Part shown: positions 8,061 through 16,349 of the stretch, piece after piece
Position numbering within the stretch: the first letter of the stretch is position 1
Layout of the letters: the number at the start of each line of letters is the position of its first letter
Assembly (NCBI GenBank): GCA_965194505.1
Contig: OZ239144.1
Location: 992,001 to 1,056,000 of the forward strand
DNA from: Hahnella aquatica
GTDB lineage: Bacteria > Pseudomonadota > Gammaproteobacteria > Burkholderiales > Burkholderiaceae_A
DNA length: 64,000 nt
Direction: 5' to 3'
Position numbers and translations under genes: made by a program
The notes under the pieces: generated by a model
Seen by the model: only the letters and a program-made list of their open reading frames with translations
Told to the model about the DNA's origin: nothing
The model's database searches: none

Positions 8061-9038
8061 GTGGAGTTAGAAGATGATATCAGCCCGCTTCGTGTGCAGG
8101 TCGATGCGTCGGCCGCCGGCGAGCGGCTCGATCGGCACCTGTCGGCCTGGCTCAGCATGCATTCCCGCGCTCGCCTGCAAGGTTGGATCGAGGAGGGCGC
8201 TGTGCTGGTCAATGGCCAAGTGGTTCGGCCCAGCCGCGTGCTTCGCGCACTCGACTGGATCGACGTCAACCCGCCGGCGCCGGAGCCTCAGGGCGAGTGG
8301 CTGGCCGAGCCCATGCCATTGGTCATTCTTCATGAGGACGACAGCATTCTGGTGGTCAACAAGCCCGCCGGTCTGGTTGTGCACCCGGCCGCCGGACACG
8401 CCCATGGCACCCTGTTGAACGGCCTGTTGCACCACTGCCCAGCACTGCGAGGGGTGCCGCGGGCCGGCATCGTGCACCGGCTCGACCAGGACACCACCGG
8501 CCTGATGGTGGTGGCCAAGACCCTGGAAGCCCAAACCGAACTGGTTCGGCAGTTGCAGGCGCGCAAGGTGCAGCGGCGTTACCTGGCCTTGGCCTGGGGG
8601 GTGTTGCGACAGAACCGCAGCGTGATCGGTCAGCTGGGCCGAGACCCGCGTGATCGCCAACGCATGGCCGTGCTGCCCGAGCCGCAAGGCAAGCCCGCCA
8701 CGACCCACCTGCGCCCCAGGGCCGAGGGGCAGTGGGAAGGGAGGGCGGTGTCCCTCATTGAGTGCCGGCTCGAGACGGGGCGCACGCACCAGATTCGGGT
8801 GCATCTGCAGTCGATTGGGCTGCCCATCCTGGGCGACCAGACCTATCGTCAGGCCGCGCCACGGCTCCCACCTCCGCAGGGTTGGGCGCGGCAGGCCTTG
8901 CACGCCGCAAGCCTGCGCTTTGACCACCCGGTGGCCGGAACACCCGTGCTCATTCAAGCGGCCCCACCCCCCGATTTTCAGGCCTTGGTGGCCGCGGTGG
9001 GCATCTCCGCAGACGACTTGGTGCTTGTACATGATTGA
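8061..9038 (+). CDS. rluD: Ribosomal large subunit pseudouridine synthase D
   Basis: RluD converts uridines 1911, 1915 and 1917 (E. coli numbering) of helix 69 in 23S rRNA to pseudouridine. The 325 residues hold an S4-type RNA-binding domain at about 13-75. The RluA-family catalytic domain follows, with HRLDQDTTGLMVV placing the catalytic Asp at 142. The chosen start is GTG; it gives a short lead before the S4 domain, as in relatives. The bamD-rluD head-to-head pair is a common betaproteobacterial arrangement. The stop overlaps the start of pgeF. Confidence 0.94.
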   Translation: MELEDDISPLRVQVDASAAGERLDRHLSAWLSMHSRARLQGWIEEGAVLVNGQVVRPSRVLRALDWIDVNPPAPEPQGEWLAEPMPLVILHEDDSILVVNKPAGLVVHPAAGHAHGTLLNGLLHHCPALRGVPRAGIVHRLDQDTTGLMVVAKTLEAQTELVRQLQARKVQRRYLALAWGVLRQNRSVIGQLGRDPRDRQRMAVLPEPQGKPATTHLRPRAEGQWEGRAVSLIECRLETGRTHQIRVHLQSIGLPILGDQTYRQAAPRLPPPQGWARQALHAASLRFDHPVAGTPVLIQAAPPPDFQALVAAVGISADDLVLVHD

Positions 9039-9810
9039 TCAGATCGCAGGATTTCCGGCTGGGGTTCGTGCGGCCTTGACCCAGCGCGGGGAGGGGCCCA
9101 TGGGCCTGAACCTGGGCAGCCATGTGGGCGACGAGCCCGCAGCCGTCAGGCGCAACCGCTTGGCCTTTGCGGCGGCCATTGGGGCTCGGCCCGTGTGGCT
9201 TCGTCAGGTGCACGGGCATCGGGTGGTGGCCCTCACGGGCGATGAGCCCGATGACCAACTGGAATGCGATGCGGTCTGGACCCAGCAGCCTGGGGTGGCC
9301 TGCACCATCATGACGGCCGACTGCATTCCCGTGCTGGTGAGCCATGAGCAGCTTGCCCTGGTGGGAGCAGCCCATGCGGGCTGGCGGGGGCTGGCCGCCG
9401 GCGTGATCGAGAACCTCCTGGAGGCCATGTGGCAGGCTGCAGCGCTGCAGTCCTCGGGCCCGCACGCCTTTCAGGTGTGGCTGGGCCCGGCCATTGGACC
9501 CACCGCCTTTGAGGTGGGCCCGGACGTGCTGGCTGCCTTTCCCGAGGACCCCAACCGTTTTGTTGCAGGGCGTCAGGATCGCTTTTTAGCCGACCTTCAC
9601 GGCCTGGCCCAAGACCGCCTGGCCCGCTGGGTGAGGGACACCAGTCAGTCGCCTGCAGCCGTATCGGCTGTATTGTCGGCCTGTTCGCCAAGGCTCACAG
9701 TAGGTGCCGATGGCCGCTGTACCGCCTCAAATCCGAAGCGTTTTTTCTCATTCCGAAAGCAGCCGCAGTGCGGTCGTTTTGCTGCTGCAATCTGGTGCAC
9801 AGGCATTTGA
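9031..9810 (+). CDS. pgeF: PgeF/YfiH family protein (multicopper-laccase-like fold)
   Basis: The frame is open far upstream, but the ATG at 9031 overlaps the rluD stop by eight bases and gives a normal 259-residue protein. The family's metal-binding triad is visible as His61 (QVHGHRV), Cys98 (TADCIPV) and His115 (HAGWRG), and the typical RFFSFRK segment lies near the end. Members were called polyphenol oxidases. E. coli PgeF edits peptidoglycan precursors that carry the wrong second residue, and others act on purine nucleosides, so the true substrate here is open. The rluD-pgeF order is widely conserved. Confidence 0.9.
   Translation: MIDQIAGFPAGVRAALTQRGEGPMGLNLGSHVGDEPAAVRRNRLAFAAAIGARPVWLRQVHGHRVVALTGDEPDDQLECDAVWTQQPGVACTIMTADCIPVLVSHEQLALVGAAHAGWRGLAAGVIENLLEAMWQAAALQSSGPHAFQVWLGPAIGPTAFEVGPDVLAAFPEDPNRFVAGRQDRFLADLHGLAQDRLARWVRDTSQSPAAVSAVLSACSPRLTVGADGRCTASNPKRFFSFRKQPQCGRFAAAIWCTGI
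9779..9790. promoter_or_regulatory. Possible PhaR operator (TTGC-N4-GCAA palindrome)
   Basis: TTGC TGCT GCAA is a perfect four-base inverted repeat inside the last codons of pgeF, 16 bases before a candidate -35 box for phaC. PhaR repressors of polyhydroxybutyrate genes are known to bind TGC-rich palindromes, and phaR lies in this cluster. The link is inferred from position and sequence type only. Confidence 0.35.
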
Positions 9811-9835
9811 TTTCCGCCGCAGTGCCGCGCACAAT
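9807..9835 (+). promoter_or_regulatory. Candidate promoter of the phaC operon
   Basis: TTGATT (9807-9812) and CACAAT (9830-9835) are separated by exactly 17 bases, and each matches four of six consensus bases. Transcription would start near 9842, giving a leader of about 50 bases with the purine-rich AGAGGGAGAGA before phaC. The -35 box overlaps the pgeF stop codon. Confidence 0.4.
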
Positions 9836-9893
9836 GGCACGGACATAAGGAAAAGGTGAATCCCAGTCACCCAACAGAGGGAGAGATGTGCGC

Positions 9894-11483
9894 ATGAACG
9901 AGCCCGCCTTCAAGCCGATCAACGATCGCCTGCAAGCCATCCAGCAAGACTATTTCCAGCGCCTGTCGGCCCTGATGATCTCTCCGGAAGAGGTCGGCAA
10001 GCTCACCGCCAGCGACCGCCGATTTGCGGGCAATGCCTGGCTGAACAGCCCCCCGTTCTCGGCCATGGCCGCGCTCTATTTGCTGAATTCAGAAGCCCTC
10101 ATGGCCATGACCGATACCCTCGACATGGAGCCCAAGGCGCAGCAAAAGCTCAAGTTCATGGTGCAGCAGTGGGTGGATGCCACCTCGCCAGCCAATTACC
10201 TGGCCACCAACCCCGAGGCCCAGCAGAAGATGCTGGACACCAAGGGCGAGAGTCTGCGCGCGGGCATCGAACACCTGCTGCGCGACATGAACAAGGGCCG
10301 GATCTCCCAAACCGATGAGTCCGTCTTCGAGCTTGGCAAGAATCTGGCCAGCTCGCCTGGCTCGGTGGTCTATGAGAATGAAGTCTTTCAGCTCATCCAG
10401 TACGCACCCAGCACGCCGAAGGTGGGCAGCCGCCCCTTGCTGCTGGTGCCCCCGTCGATCAACAAGTTCTACATCATGGACCTCCAGCCCGAGAGCTCCT
10501 TGGTGAAATTTTCAGTCGACCAAGGCAACACGGTGTTCCTCATCTCTTGGCGCAACCCCGGTGCAGACCAGGGCAAGCTGCGCTGGGACGACTATGTGGA
10601 GAGCGGCATTCTGAAGGCCATCGAGGTCTCCAATGAGATTGCTGGAAGCGACGACCTCAATGTGCTGGGATTCTGTGTGGGCGGCACCATGACGGTCACC
10701 GCACTGGCGGTGCTGGCCGCTCGGGGGCAGAGCCCGGTTTACTCGCTCACCCTCATGACCACCCTGGTCGATTTCGACAACACAGGCGTGCTCGACATCT
10801 TCATCAACGAAGAGCATGTCCGCTCGCGCGAGGCCTCCCTTGGCAAGGGCGGCATTCTGCCTGGCCAGGAGTTGGCCACCACCTTCTCGTTCCTGCGGCC
10901 CAACGACCTCGTCTGGAACTACGTGGTCAAGAATTACTTGAAGGGCGAGAGCCCACCTCCCTTTGACATCCTCTACTGGAACTCGGACAGCACCAACCTG
11001 CCCGGCCCGTTCTTTACCTGGTACCTGCGCAATACCTACCTGGAGAACAACCTCATCAAGCCCAACAAGGTCACCATCTCAGGCGAGAAGATCGATCTGC
11101 GCAAGGTCAAGCTGCCGGTTTATGCCATGGGCGCACGCGAAGACCACATCGTGCCTTGGGAGGCGGCCTGGTCGAGCGCCACACTCTTTGGGCCCAAGAC
11201 CCGTTTTGTGCTGGGGGCCAGCGGCCACGTGGCCGGCAGCATCAACCCTGCCTCGAAGAACAAGCGGTCTCATTGGGTCGCTGAAGGCCTTGGGAAGTCG
11301 GCCGACGACTGGCTCTCGCGGGCCAAGGAAATTCCAGGCAGCTGGTGGAACGACTGGGCTGCTTGGCTCTCCAAACACCAGGGCCCGGCGGTGGCACCGC
11401 CGAAGAAGGCAGGCAAGGCACCCCGTTACAAGGTCATTGAACCGGCCCCGGGTCGCTACGTGGGGGTTCGACACGGCAAATAA
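9894..11483 (+). CDS. phaC: Class I poly(3-hydroxybutyrate) synthase
   Basis: PhaC polymerises 3-hydroxybutyryl-CoA into storage polyester on the granule surface. From the ATG at 9894 it has 529 residues, slightly short for class I (about 560-600). The lipase-like box GFCVGG gives the nucleophile Cys261. The charge-relay residues are Asp417 (AREDHIVPW) and His445 (GASGHVAGS). An in-frame GTG six bases earlier is possible, but the purine-rich ribosome binding site (9876-9886) fits the ATG better. phaB and phaR follow; the expected phaA-type gene does not lie between them but comes after rimO. Confidence 0.96.
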   Translation: MNEPAFKPINDRLQAIQQDYFQRLSALMISPEEVGKLTASDRRFAGNAWLNSPPFSAMAALYLLNSEALMAMTDTLDMEPKAQQKLKFMVQQWVDATSPANYLATNPEAQQKMLDTKGESLRAGIEHLLRDMNKGRISQTDESVFELGKNLASSPGSVVYENEVFQLIQYAPSTPKVGSRPLLLVPPSINKFYIMDLQPESSLVKFSVDQGNTVFLISWRNPGADQGKLRWDDYVESGILKAIEVSNEIAGSDDLNVLGFCVGGTMTVTALAVLAARGQSPVYSLTLMTTLVDFDNTGVLDIFINEEHVRSREASLGKGGILPGQELATTFSFLRPNDLVWNYVVKNYLKGESPPPFDILYWNSDSTNLPGPFFTWYLRNTYLENNLIKPNKVTISGEKIDLRKVKLPVYAMGAREDHIVPWEAAWSSATLFGPKTRFVLGASGHVAGSINPASKNKRSHWVAEGLGKSADDWLSRAKEIPGSWWNDWAAWLSKHQGPAVAPPKKAGKAPRYKVIEPAPGRYVGVRHGK

Positions 11484-11527
11484 AACCCGCTCGCAGGCCC
11501 CCATCAAGAACAACAAGGAGACAACAC

Positions 11528-12265
11528 ATGAGCCAGAAAATCGCGTACGTCACGGGGGGCATGGGAGGCATCGGCACATCGATCTGTCGCCGACTGCATG
11601 CTGCGGGCTTTAAGGTCATTGCAGGCTGCGGCCCAAGCCGAGACCACGCCAAATGGCTGGCCGAGCAAAAGGCAGATGGCTTCACCTTCTACGCCTCGGT
11701 GGGCAATGTGGGCGACTGGCAGTCCACGGTGGATGCCTTCGACAAGGTCAAGGCCGAGCACGGCAACCCCGACGTGCTCGTGAACAACGCCGGTATCACC
11801 CGCGATGGCCTCTTCATCAAGATGTCTCGGGAGCAGTGGGATGCGGTGATCGAGACCAACCTCACCAGCCTCTTCAACGTCACCAAGCAGGTGGTGGAGG
11901 GCATGGTGGGCAAGGGCTGGGGCCGCATCATCAATATTTCGTCGGTCAATGGCCAGAAGGGGCAGTTTGGCCAGACCAACTACTCCACGGCCAAGGCTGG
12001 CATTCATGGCTTCACCATGGCGCTGGCCCAGGAGCTCGCCGCCAAAGGGGTCACCGTGAACACGGTCTCACCGGGCTACATTGGCACCGACATGGTGCGC
12101 GCCATCAAGCCCGAGGTGCTGGAGAAAATTGTGGGCACGATTCCGGTCAAGCGGCTGGGTGAGCCCGAAGAGATCGGCTCCATCGTGTCCTGGATTGCAT
12201 CGGATGACAGTGGCTTTGCCACTGGCGCAGACTTCTCACTCAACGGTGGTCTGCACATGAGCTGA
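11528..12265 (+). CDS. phaB: Acetoacetyl-CoA reductase
   Basis: This short-chain dehydrogenase reduces acetoacetyl-CoA to (R)-3-hydroxybutyryl-CoA with NADPH, supplying PhaC. The 245 residues show the Rossmann motif TGGMGGIG near the N terminus and NNAG at 87-90. The catalytic set is Ser139, Tyr152 and Lys156 in ISSVNGQKGQFGQTNYSTAK. The NGQKGQ loop is typical of PhaB rather than of the fatty-acid enzyme FabG. A strong ribosome binding site, AAGGAGA, precedes the ATG. It lies 44 bases after phaC and 19 before phaR. Confidence 0.95.
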   Translation: MSQKIAYVTGGMGGIGTSICRRLHAAGFKVIAGCGPSRDHAKWLAEQKADGFTFYASVGNVGDWQSTVDAFDKVKAEHGNPDVLVNNAGITRDGLFIKMSREQWDAVIETNLTSLFNVTKQVVEGMVGKGWGRIINISSVNGQKGQFGQTNYSTAKAGIHGFTMALAQELAAKGVTVNTVSPGYIGTDMVRAIKPEVLEKIVGTIPVKRLGEPEEIGSIVSWIASDDSGFATGADFSLNGGLHMS

Positions 12266-12284
12266 GGCTCGAGGGAGGGCAGAG

Positions 12285-12839
12285 ATGGCCAAGCAAGATC
12301 AGCAACGACTCATCAAGAAGTACCCCAACCGGCGGCTCTACGACACCCGTACGAGCACCTACATCACGCTGGCCGATGTCAAAGAGCTGGTGCTGTCCCA
12401 CGAAGACTTCTCCGTGATCGACGCCAAGAGCAACGAGGACCTCACCCGCAGCATCCTGCTTCAGATCATTCTTGAGGAGGAGTCTGCCGGGGCGCCCATC
12501 TTCTCGGCCCAGGTCTTGGCCAATGTCATTCGCTTTTATGGCAATGCCATGCAGGGCATGATGGGCAGCTACCTCGAGAAGAACATTCAGGCCTTCACCG
12601 ACATTCAGACCAAGCTCAAGGAGCAGTCGAGTGCCTTTGTGAGCGGCAAGGGTGCCGCAGGCCAGGAGGCCTGGACACAGTTCATGGCCGGCCAGGCCCC
12701 AATGATGCAGAACCTGATGACCAACTACATCGAGCAGAGCAAGAAGGTCTTCATGCAGATGGAAGAGCAGATGCAGAACAACGCCAAGAGCATGATGGCG
12801 GGCTTTCCATTTCCGCCCAAAGACAAGGACAACAAGTAG
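12285..12839 (+). CDS. phaR: Polyhydroxyalkanoate synthesis repressor PhaR
   Basis: PhaR binds both DNA and polyhydroxybutyrate granules; when granules form it leaves the DNA and phasin or synthesis genes are expressed. The 184 residues begin with the conserved DNA-binding domain (LIKKYPNRRLYDTRTSTYI, DVKELV). Helical PHB-accumulation domains follow, with EDLTRSILLQIILEEE and a Met/Gln-rich C-terminal tail. GAGGGAGGGCAGAG precedes the ATG. A TTGC-N4-GCAA palindrome ahead of phaC (9779-9790) is a possible binding site. No phasin gene is visible in the window. Confidence 0.95.
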   Translation: MAKQDQQRLIKKYPNRRLYDTRTSTYITLADVKELVLSHEDFSVIDAKSNEDLTRSILLQIILEEESAGAPIFSAQVLANVIRFYGNAMQGMMGSYLEKNIQAFTDIQTKLKEQSSAFVSGKGAAGQEAWTQFMAGQAPMMQNLMTNYIEQSKKVFMQMEEQMQNNAKSMMAGFPFPPKDKDNK

Positions 12840-12842
12840 CGC

Positions 12843-14219
12843 ATGTCCGAGCCGACGGTTGGGTTTGTTTCACTGGGCTGCCCCAAGGCACTGGTTGATT
12901 CCGAGCGCATCCTGACCCAGTTGCGGGCAGAGGGCTACGGCATTTCGTCGGGCTACGACCAGGCCGACCTGGTCGTGGTCAACACCTGTGGCTTCATCGA
13001 TGAGGCGGTTCAAGAGAGCCTGGATGCCATTGGCGAGGCCTTGGCTGAAAACGGCAAGGTCATTGTGACGGGCTGCTTGGGCAACAAGCCTGGCGCGGGC
13101 GGAAAAGACCTCATCCGAAGCGTGCATCCCAAGGTCTTGGCGGTCACAGGGCCGCATGCCACGGCCGAGGTCATGGCCGCGATCCATGCGCACCTGCCCA
13201 GGCCCCACGACCCTTTCATCGATCTCGTGCCGGAGCAGGGCATTCGGCTCACCCCGGCCCACTACGCTTACCTGAAGATCTCTGAAGGCTGCAATCATCG
13301 GTGCAGCTTCTGCATCATTCCGTCGATGCGTGGCGACCTGGTCTCCAGGCCCATTGGCGAGGTGATGCGAGAGGCCGAGGCCCTCGTGAAGTCGGGCGTG
13401 AAAGAGATTCTGGTCATCTCCCAGGACACCAGCGCCTATGGGGTGGATCTTCGGCACCGCACCGATTTCGTGGATGGCCGGCCCGTCAAGACACACATGA
13501 CCGAACTGGTGAAGGAACTCGGCCAGCTCGGCGTCTGGGTGCGGCTGCATTATGTCTACCCATACCCGCATGTGGATGACATCCTGCCACTCATGGCCGA
13601 GGGCCTGGTGCTGCCCTACCTGGACATCCCGTTTCAGCATGGCCACCCAGACACCTTGAAGCGCATGAAACGCCCGGCCTCGGCAGAAAAGGTGTTGGAA
13701 CGCATTACGGCCTGGCGCCGTGTCTGCCCCGACCTCACCATCCGAAGCACCTTCATTGCTGGCTTTCCCGGCGAGACCGAGACGGAGTTCCAAGGTCTGC
13801 TCAACTTTCTCACCGAGGCCCAGCTCGATCGCGTGGGCTGCTTTGCCTACAGCCCTGTGGAAGGCGCCACGGCCAATGCACTGGCCAACCCCGTGCCCGA
13901 TGATCTTCGCAGGGCCCGGCAGGAGCAGGTCATGGCCCACCAGGCCGATATTTCGGCTGCGCGCCTCTCGCGTTGGGTCGGTCGGCGGGTGGTGGCCCTC
14001 ATCGACGATGTCGACGAGGAGGAGGGCTGCCTGATCGGTCGCACCGCAGCCGACGCCCCGGAGATCGACGGCGTCATTCGCATTCACCGCGCCCCCGACA
14101 GCCGGCATCCGGTGTCGGTGGAGATCGGTTCATTTGTGGAGGTCGAGGTCACCGACAGTGATGACTACGACCTCGATGGTTTTTATCGGCATTCAATCAA
14201 GGAGACAGCAAATGCGTGA
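12843..14219 (+). CDS. rimO: Ribosomal protein S12 methylthiotransferase RimO
   Basis: RimO is a radical SAM enzyme that adds a methylthio group to Asp88 (E. coli numbering) of ribosomal protein S12. In the 458 residues, the N-terminal domain carries the cluster ligands Cys13, Cys49 and Cys78 (SLGCPK, NTCGF, TGCLG). The radical SAM motif is Cys150-x3-Cys154-x2-Cys157 in SEGCNHRCSFC, and a TRAM domain closes the protein. It starts three bases after the phaR stop and overlaps the thiolase gene by eight bases. It has no obvious link with polymer storage beyond cotranscription. Confidence 0.95.
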   Translation: MSEPTVGFVSLGCPKALVDSERILTQLRAEGYGISSGYDQADLVVVNTCGFIDEAVQESLDAIGEALAENGKVIVTGCLGNKPGAGGKDLIRSVHPKVLAVTGPHATAEVMAAIHAHLPRPHDPFIDLVPEQGIRLTPAHYAYLKISEGCNHRCSFCIIPSMRGDLVSRPIGEVMREAEALVKSGVKEILVISQDTSAYGVDLRHRTDFVDGRPVKTHMTELVKELGQLGVWVRLHYVYPYPHVDDILPLMAEGLVLPYLDIPFQHGHPDTLKRMKRPASAEKVLERITAWRRVCPDLTIRSTFIAGFPGETETEFQGLLNFLTEAQLDRVGCFAYSPVEGATANALANPVPDDLRRARQEQVMAHQADISAARLSRWVGRRVVALIDDVDEEEGCLIGRTAADAPEIDGVIRIHRAPDSRHPVSVEIGSFVEVEVTDSDDYDLDGFYRHSIKETANA

Positions 14220-15387
14220 CGTCGTGGTTCTCAGTGCAGTGCGTTCCGCCGTCGGCGGATTTGGCGGCAGCCTCTCAAGCCTCGAGCCCTCTGAACTGGG
14301 TGGCATGGTCATGAAGGAGGCGATTGCTCGTTCTGGCGCCGACCCCGCGCTCATGAACTATGTGGTGGTCGGCAATTGCGTGCCCACCGAGTCGCGCTCG
14401 CCGTATGTCTCGCGCGTGGCCTCGATCCAGGCTGGCCTGCCCATGAGCTCTGTGGCGCTCACCATCAACCGACTCTGCGGATCTGCGCTTCAGGCCGTGG
14501 TCTCGAGCAGCCAGAACATCCTGCTCGGTGACAGCGATTACGGCATTGGGGGCGGGGTGGAGGTGATGAGCCGCGGCGGCTACCTGAGCCAGGCCATGCG
14601 CAACGGGGCCCGCATGGGTGACACCAAGCTCATCGACATGATGGTGGCTGTGCTCACAGACCCCTTTGGCGTGGGCCACATGGGCATCACGGCCGAGAAC
14701 CTCGCCACCAAGCACAACCTGTCGCGCGAGGACCAAGACGCCTTTGCCTTGGAATCCCAGAACCGGGCCGCCAAGGCGATTGCAGAAGGCCGATTCAAGG
14801 ACCAGATCGTGCCGATCACCATCTCGACCCGCAAGGGCGATGTGACCTTCGACACTGACGAGCATCCTCGCGCCACCACCATGGAGGCGCTGGCCAAGAT
14901 GAAGCCTGCCTTCAAGAAGGATGGCTCCGTCACCGCTGGAAACGCCTCTGGCATCAATGATGCGGCCGCCTTTTTGGTGCTGGCTGAAGCCGGTGTGGCC
15001 GCCAAGCATGGCCAGAAGCCATTGGCCCGCGTGGCCGGCTATGCCGTGGCTGGCGTGCCCAACGAAATCATGGGCGAGGGCCCGATTCCCGCCACCAAGA
15101 TTGCCCTGGAGCGCGCCGGGCTCAAGCTCGACCAGATCGACGTGATCGAGTCCAACGAGGCCTTCGCAGCCCAGGCCTTGTCGGTCACCAAGGTGTTGGG
15201 CTTTGACCCGGCCAAGGTGAATGTCAACGGGGGCGCCATTGCGCTGGGCCACCCCGTGGGCGCCACCGGGGCGATCATCGCGACCAAGTTCATCCACGAG
15301 CTCCACCGCACCGGCAAGCGCTATGGCCTCGCCACGATGTGCATCGGTGGTGGGCAGGGGATTGCGGTGGTGTTTGAGCGGCTGTAA
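14212..15387 (+). CDS. bktB: Beta-ketothiolase (acetyl-CoA C-acyltransferase, BktB-like)
   Basis: The frame extends upstream, but the ATG at 14212 has the ribosome binding site AAGGAGA and gives the usual 391 residues. The active site is complete: Cys89 (NRLCGSALQ), His347 (LGHPVGATGA) and Cys377 (CIGGGQG). The DPFGVGHMGITAEN segment and overall pattern resemble Cupriavidus BktB more than classical PhaA; BktB accepts C4 and longer products. It probably supplies acetoacetyl-CoA to PhaB. The gene overlaps rimO by eight bases, so it is read with the phaC operon unless it has its own promoter. Confidence 0.9.
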   Translation: MRDVVVLSAVRSAVGGFGGSLSSLEPSELGGMVMKEAIARSGADPALMNYVVVGNCVPTESRSPYVSRVASIQAGLPMSSVALTINRLCGSALQAVVSSSQNILLGDSDYGIGGGVEVMSRGGYLSQAMRNGARMGDTKLIDMMVAVLTDPFGVGHMGITAENLATKHNLSREDQDAFALESQNRAAKAIAEGRFKDQIVPITISTRKGDVTFDTDEHPRATTMEALAKMKPAFKKDGSVTAGNASGINDAAAFLVLAEAGVAAKHGQKPLARVAGYAVAGVPNEIMGEGPIPATKIALERAGLKLDQIDVIESNEAFAAQALSVTKVLGFDPAKVNVNGGAIALGHPVGATGAIIATKFIHELHRTGKRYGLATMCIGGGQGIAVVFERL

Positions 15388-15404
15388 GACCAAGCGGTCG
15401 GATC

Positions 15405-15431
15405 ACCCTGGGACCGGTCTCGGCCCAGGGT
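15405..15431. terminator. GC-rich hairpin between convergent genes
   Basis: ACCCTGGG (15405-15412) pairs perfectly with CCCAGGGT (15424-15431) around an 11-base loop, and one further C-G pair is possible. It lies 17 bases after the thiolase stop. No T-run follows on either strand, so it is not a textbook intrinsic terminator. It may stabilise the 3' end or assist Rho-dependent stopping. Confidence 0.4.
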
Positions 15432-15505
15432 GGGGTGCGATGCGGAGGGGCGCTCAGATCAGATCGTCGGACGCTCAACGGTGCACCCCACAAGCCCACG
15501 CTCGA

Positions 15506-15526
15506 GTTTACATAATAAACATTATG
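15506..15526. repeat. AT-rich overlapping inverted repeats at the tatD stop codon
   Basis: Two inverted repeats share bases: GTTTA-N5-TAAAC (15506-15520) and CATAAT-N4-ATTATG (15511-15526). The second contains the tatD stop codon. The 21-base segment is almost pure A/T in GC-rich DNA. It could be a weak hairpin at the end of the tatD message or a protein site. Confidence 0.4.
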
Positions 15527-16349
15527 CGACAGAAGCAAACCGCTCGAAGTTGACCATCGTGGCCTTGGCCACAGCCTCAAGCGGCATTCCCTTCAGGTCT
15601 GCGATGCGCTGGGCCACATGAACCACCCAGGCCGGCTCATTGGTCTTGCCCCGATGCGGCACCGGCGCCAGGAACGGTGAATCGGTCTCAATCATCAATC
15701 GATCAATGGGTGTTTTCTCTGCGACTTCATGAACTTGCGTGGCATTCTTAAACGTGACAATGCCGCTCAATGAAATGAGAAAGTTAAGCTCCATGGCCCG
15801 CTGCGCCACCTCCCAAGACTCCGTAAAACAATGCATCACGCCGCCCACCTCGTGCGCCTTCTCTTCTCGGAGGATGCGCAGCGTGTCCTCGGGGGCCTCT
15901 CGGGTGTGAATGATGAGCGGCTTGCCCAGGGTTCGGGCCGCCCGAATGTGAACGCGAAAGCGCTCGCGCTGCCAGTCCAGATTGCCCTTGAGCCGAAAGT
16001 AATCCAGCCCGGTCTCTCCAATGGCTGCAATCTTGGGGTCTGCACCACGGCGCACCAGTTCCTCCACCGTGGCCTCCTGGCCCACCGCCTCGTAGTCCGG
16101 GTGCACACCCACCGAGGCCACCAGATGGTCGTGCGGGCGAACCATGCCCACCACCTGATCGGCCTCCTCCAGGGTGGTGCAGACGTTCAGAGCCCTTCTC
16201 ACGCCCGCCTGGGCCATGCGCTGCAGGACCTCATCCGTGCGCCCAGCCAGCCCCTCATAGTTCAGGTGGCAGTGCGAGTCGGCAAAGGCCAGTTCAGCGT
16301 TGGCTGGCGTCGGCGGTTCGGGGCGCAATGGCGCAGCAGAATTCATCAA
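15522..16349 (-). CDS. TatD family metal-dependent hydrolase
   Basis: TatD-family proteins are TIM-barrel metal enzymes; E. coli TatD is a 3'-5' exonuclease on single-stranded DNA and RNA, and relatives include YcfH and YjjV. The 275 residues show the first metal motif DSHCHLN (His26, His28), then GETGLDYF, IIHTREA, HCFTES and ETDSPFLAP, all in family order. The placement after tmk and holB matches the ycfH position in E. coli. The first methionines (16349 or 16346) lie inside the end of holB, a 56-base overlap. No later start would keep the metal site. Confidence 0.9.
   Translation of the reverse strand: MMNSAAPLRPEPPTPANAELAFADSHCHLNYEGLAGRTDEVLQRMAQAGVRRALNVCTTLEEADQVVGMVRPHDHLVASVGVHPDYEAVGQEATVEELVRRGADPKIAAIGETGLDYFRLKGNLDWQRERFRVHIRAARTLGKPLIIHTREAPEDTLRILREEKAHEVGGVMHCFTESWEVAQRAMELNFLISLSGIVTFKNATQVHEVAEKTPIDRLMIETDSPFLAPVPHRGKTNEPAWVVHVAQRIADLKGMPLEAVAKATMVNFERFASVA

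Noticed and set aside
12870..14108. A 412-codon minus-strand open frame inside rimO
   Set aside because: Antisense shadow; rimO has all six cluster cysteines in the plus frame.
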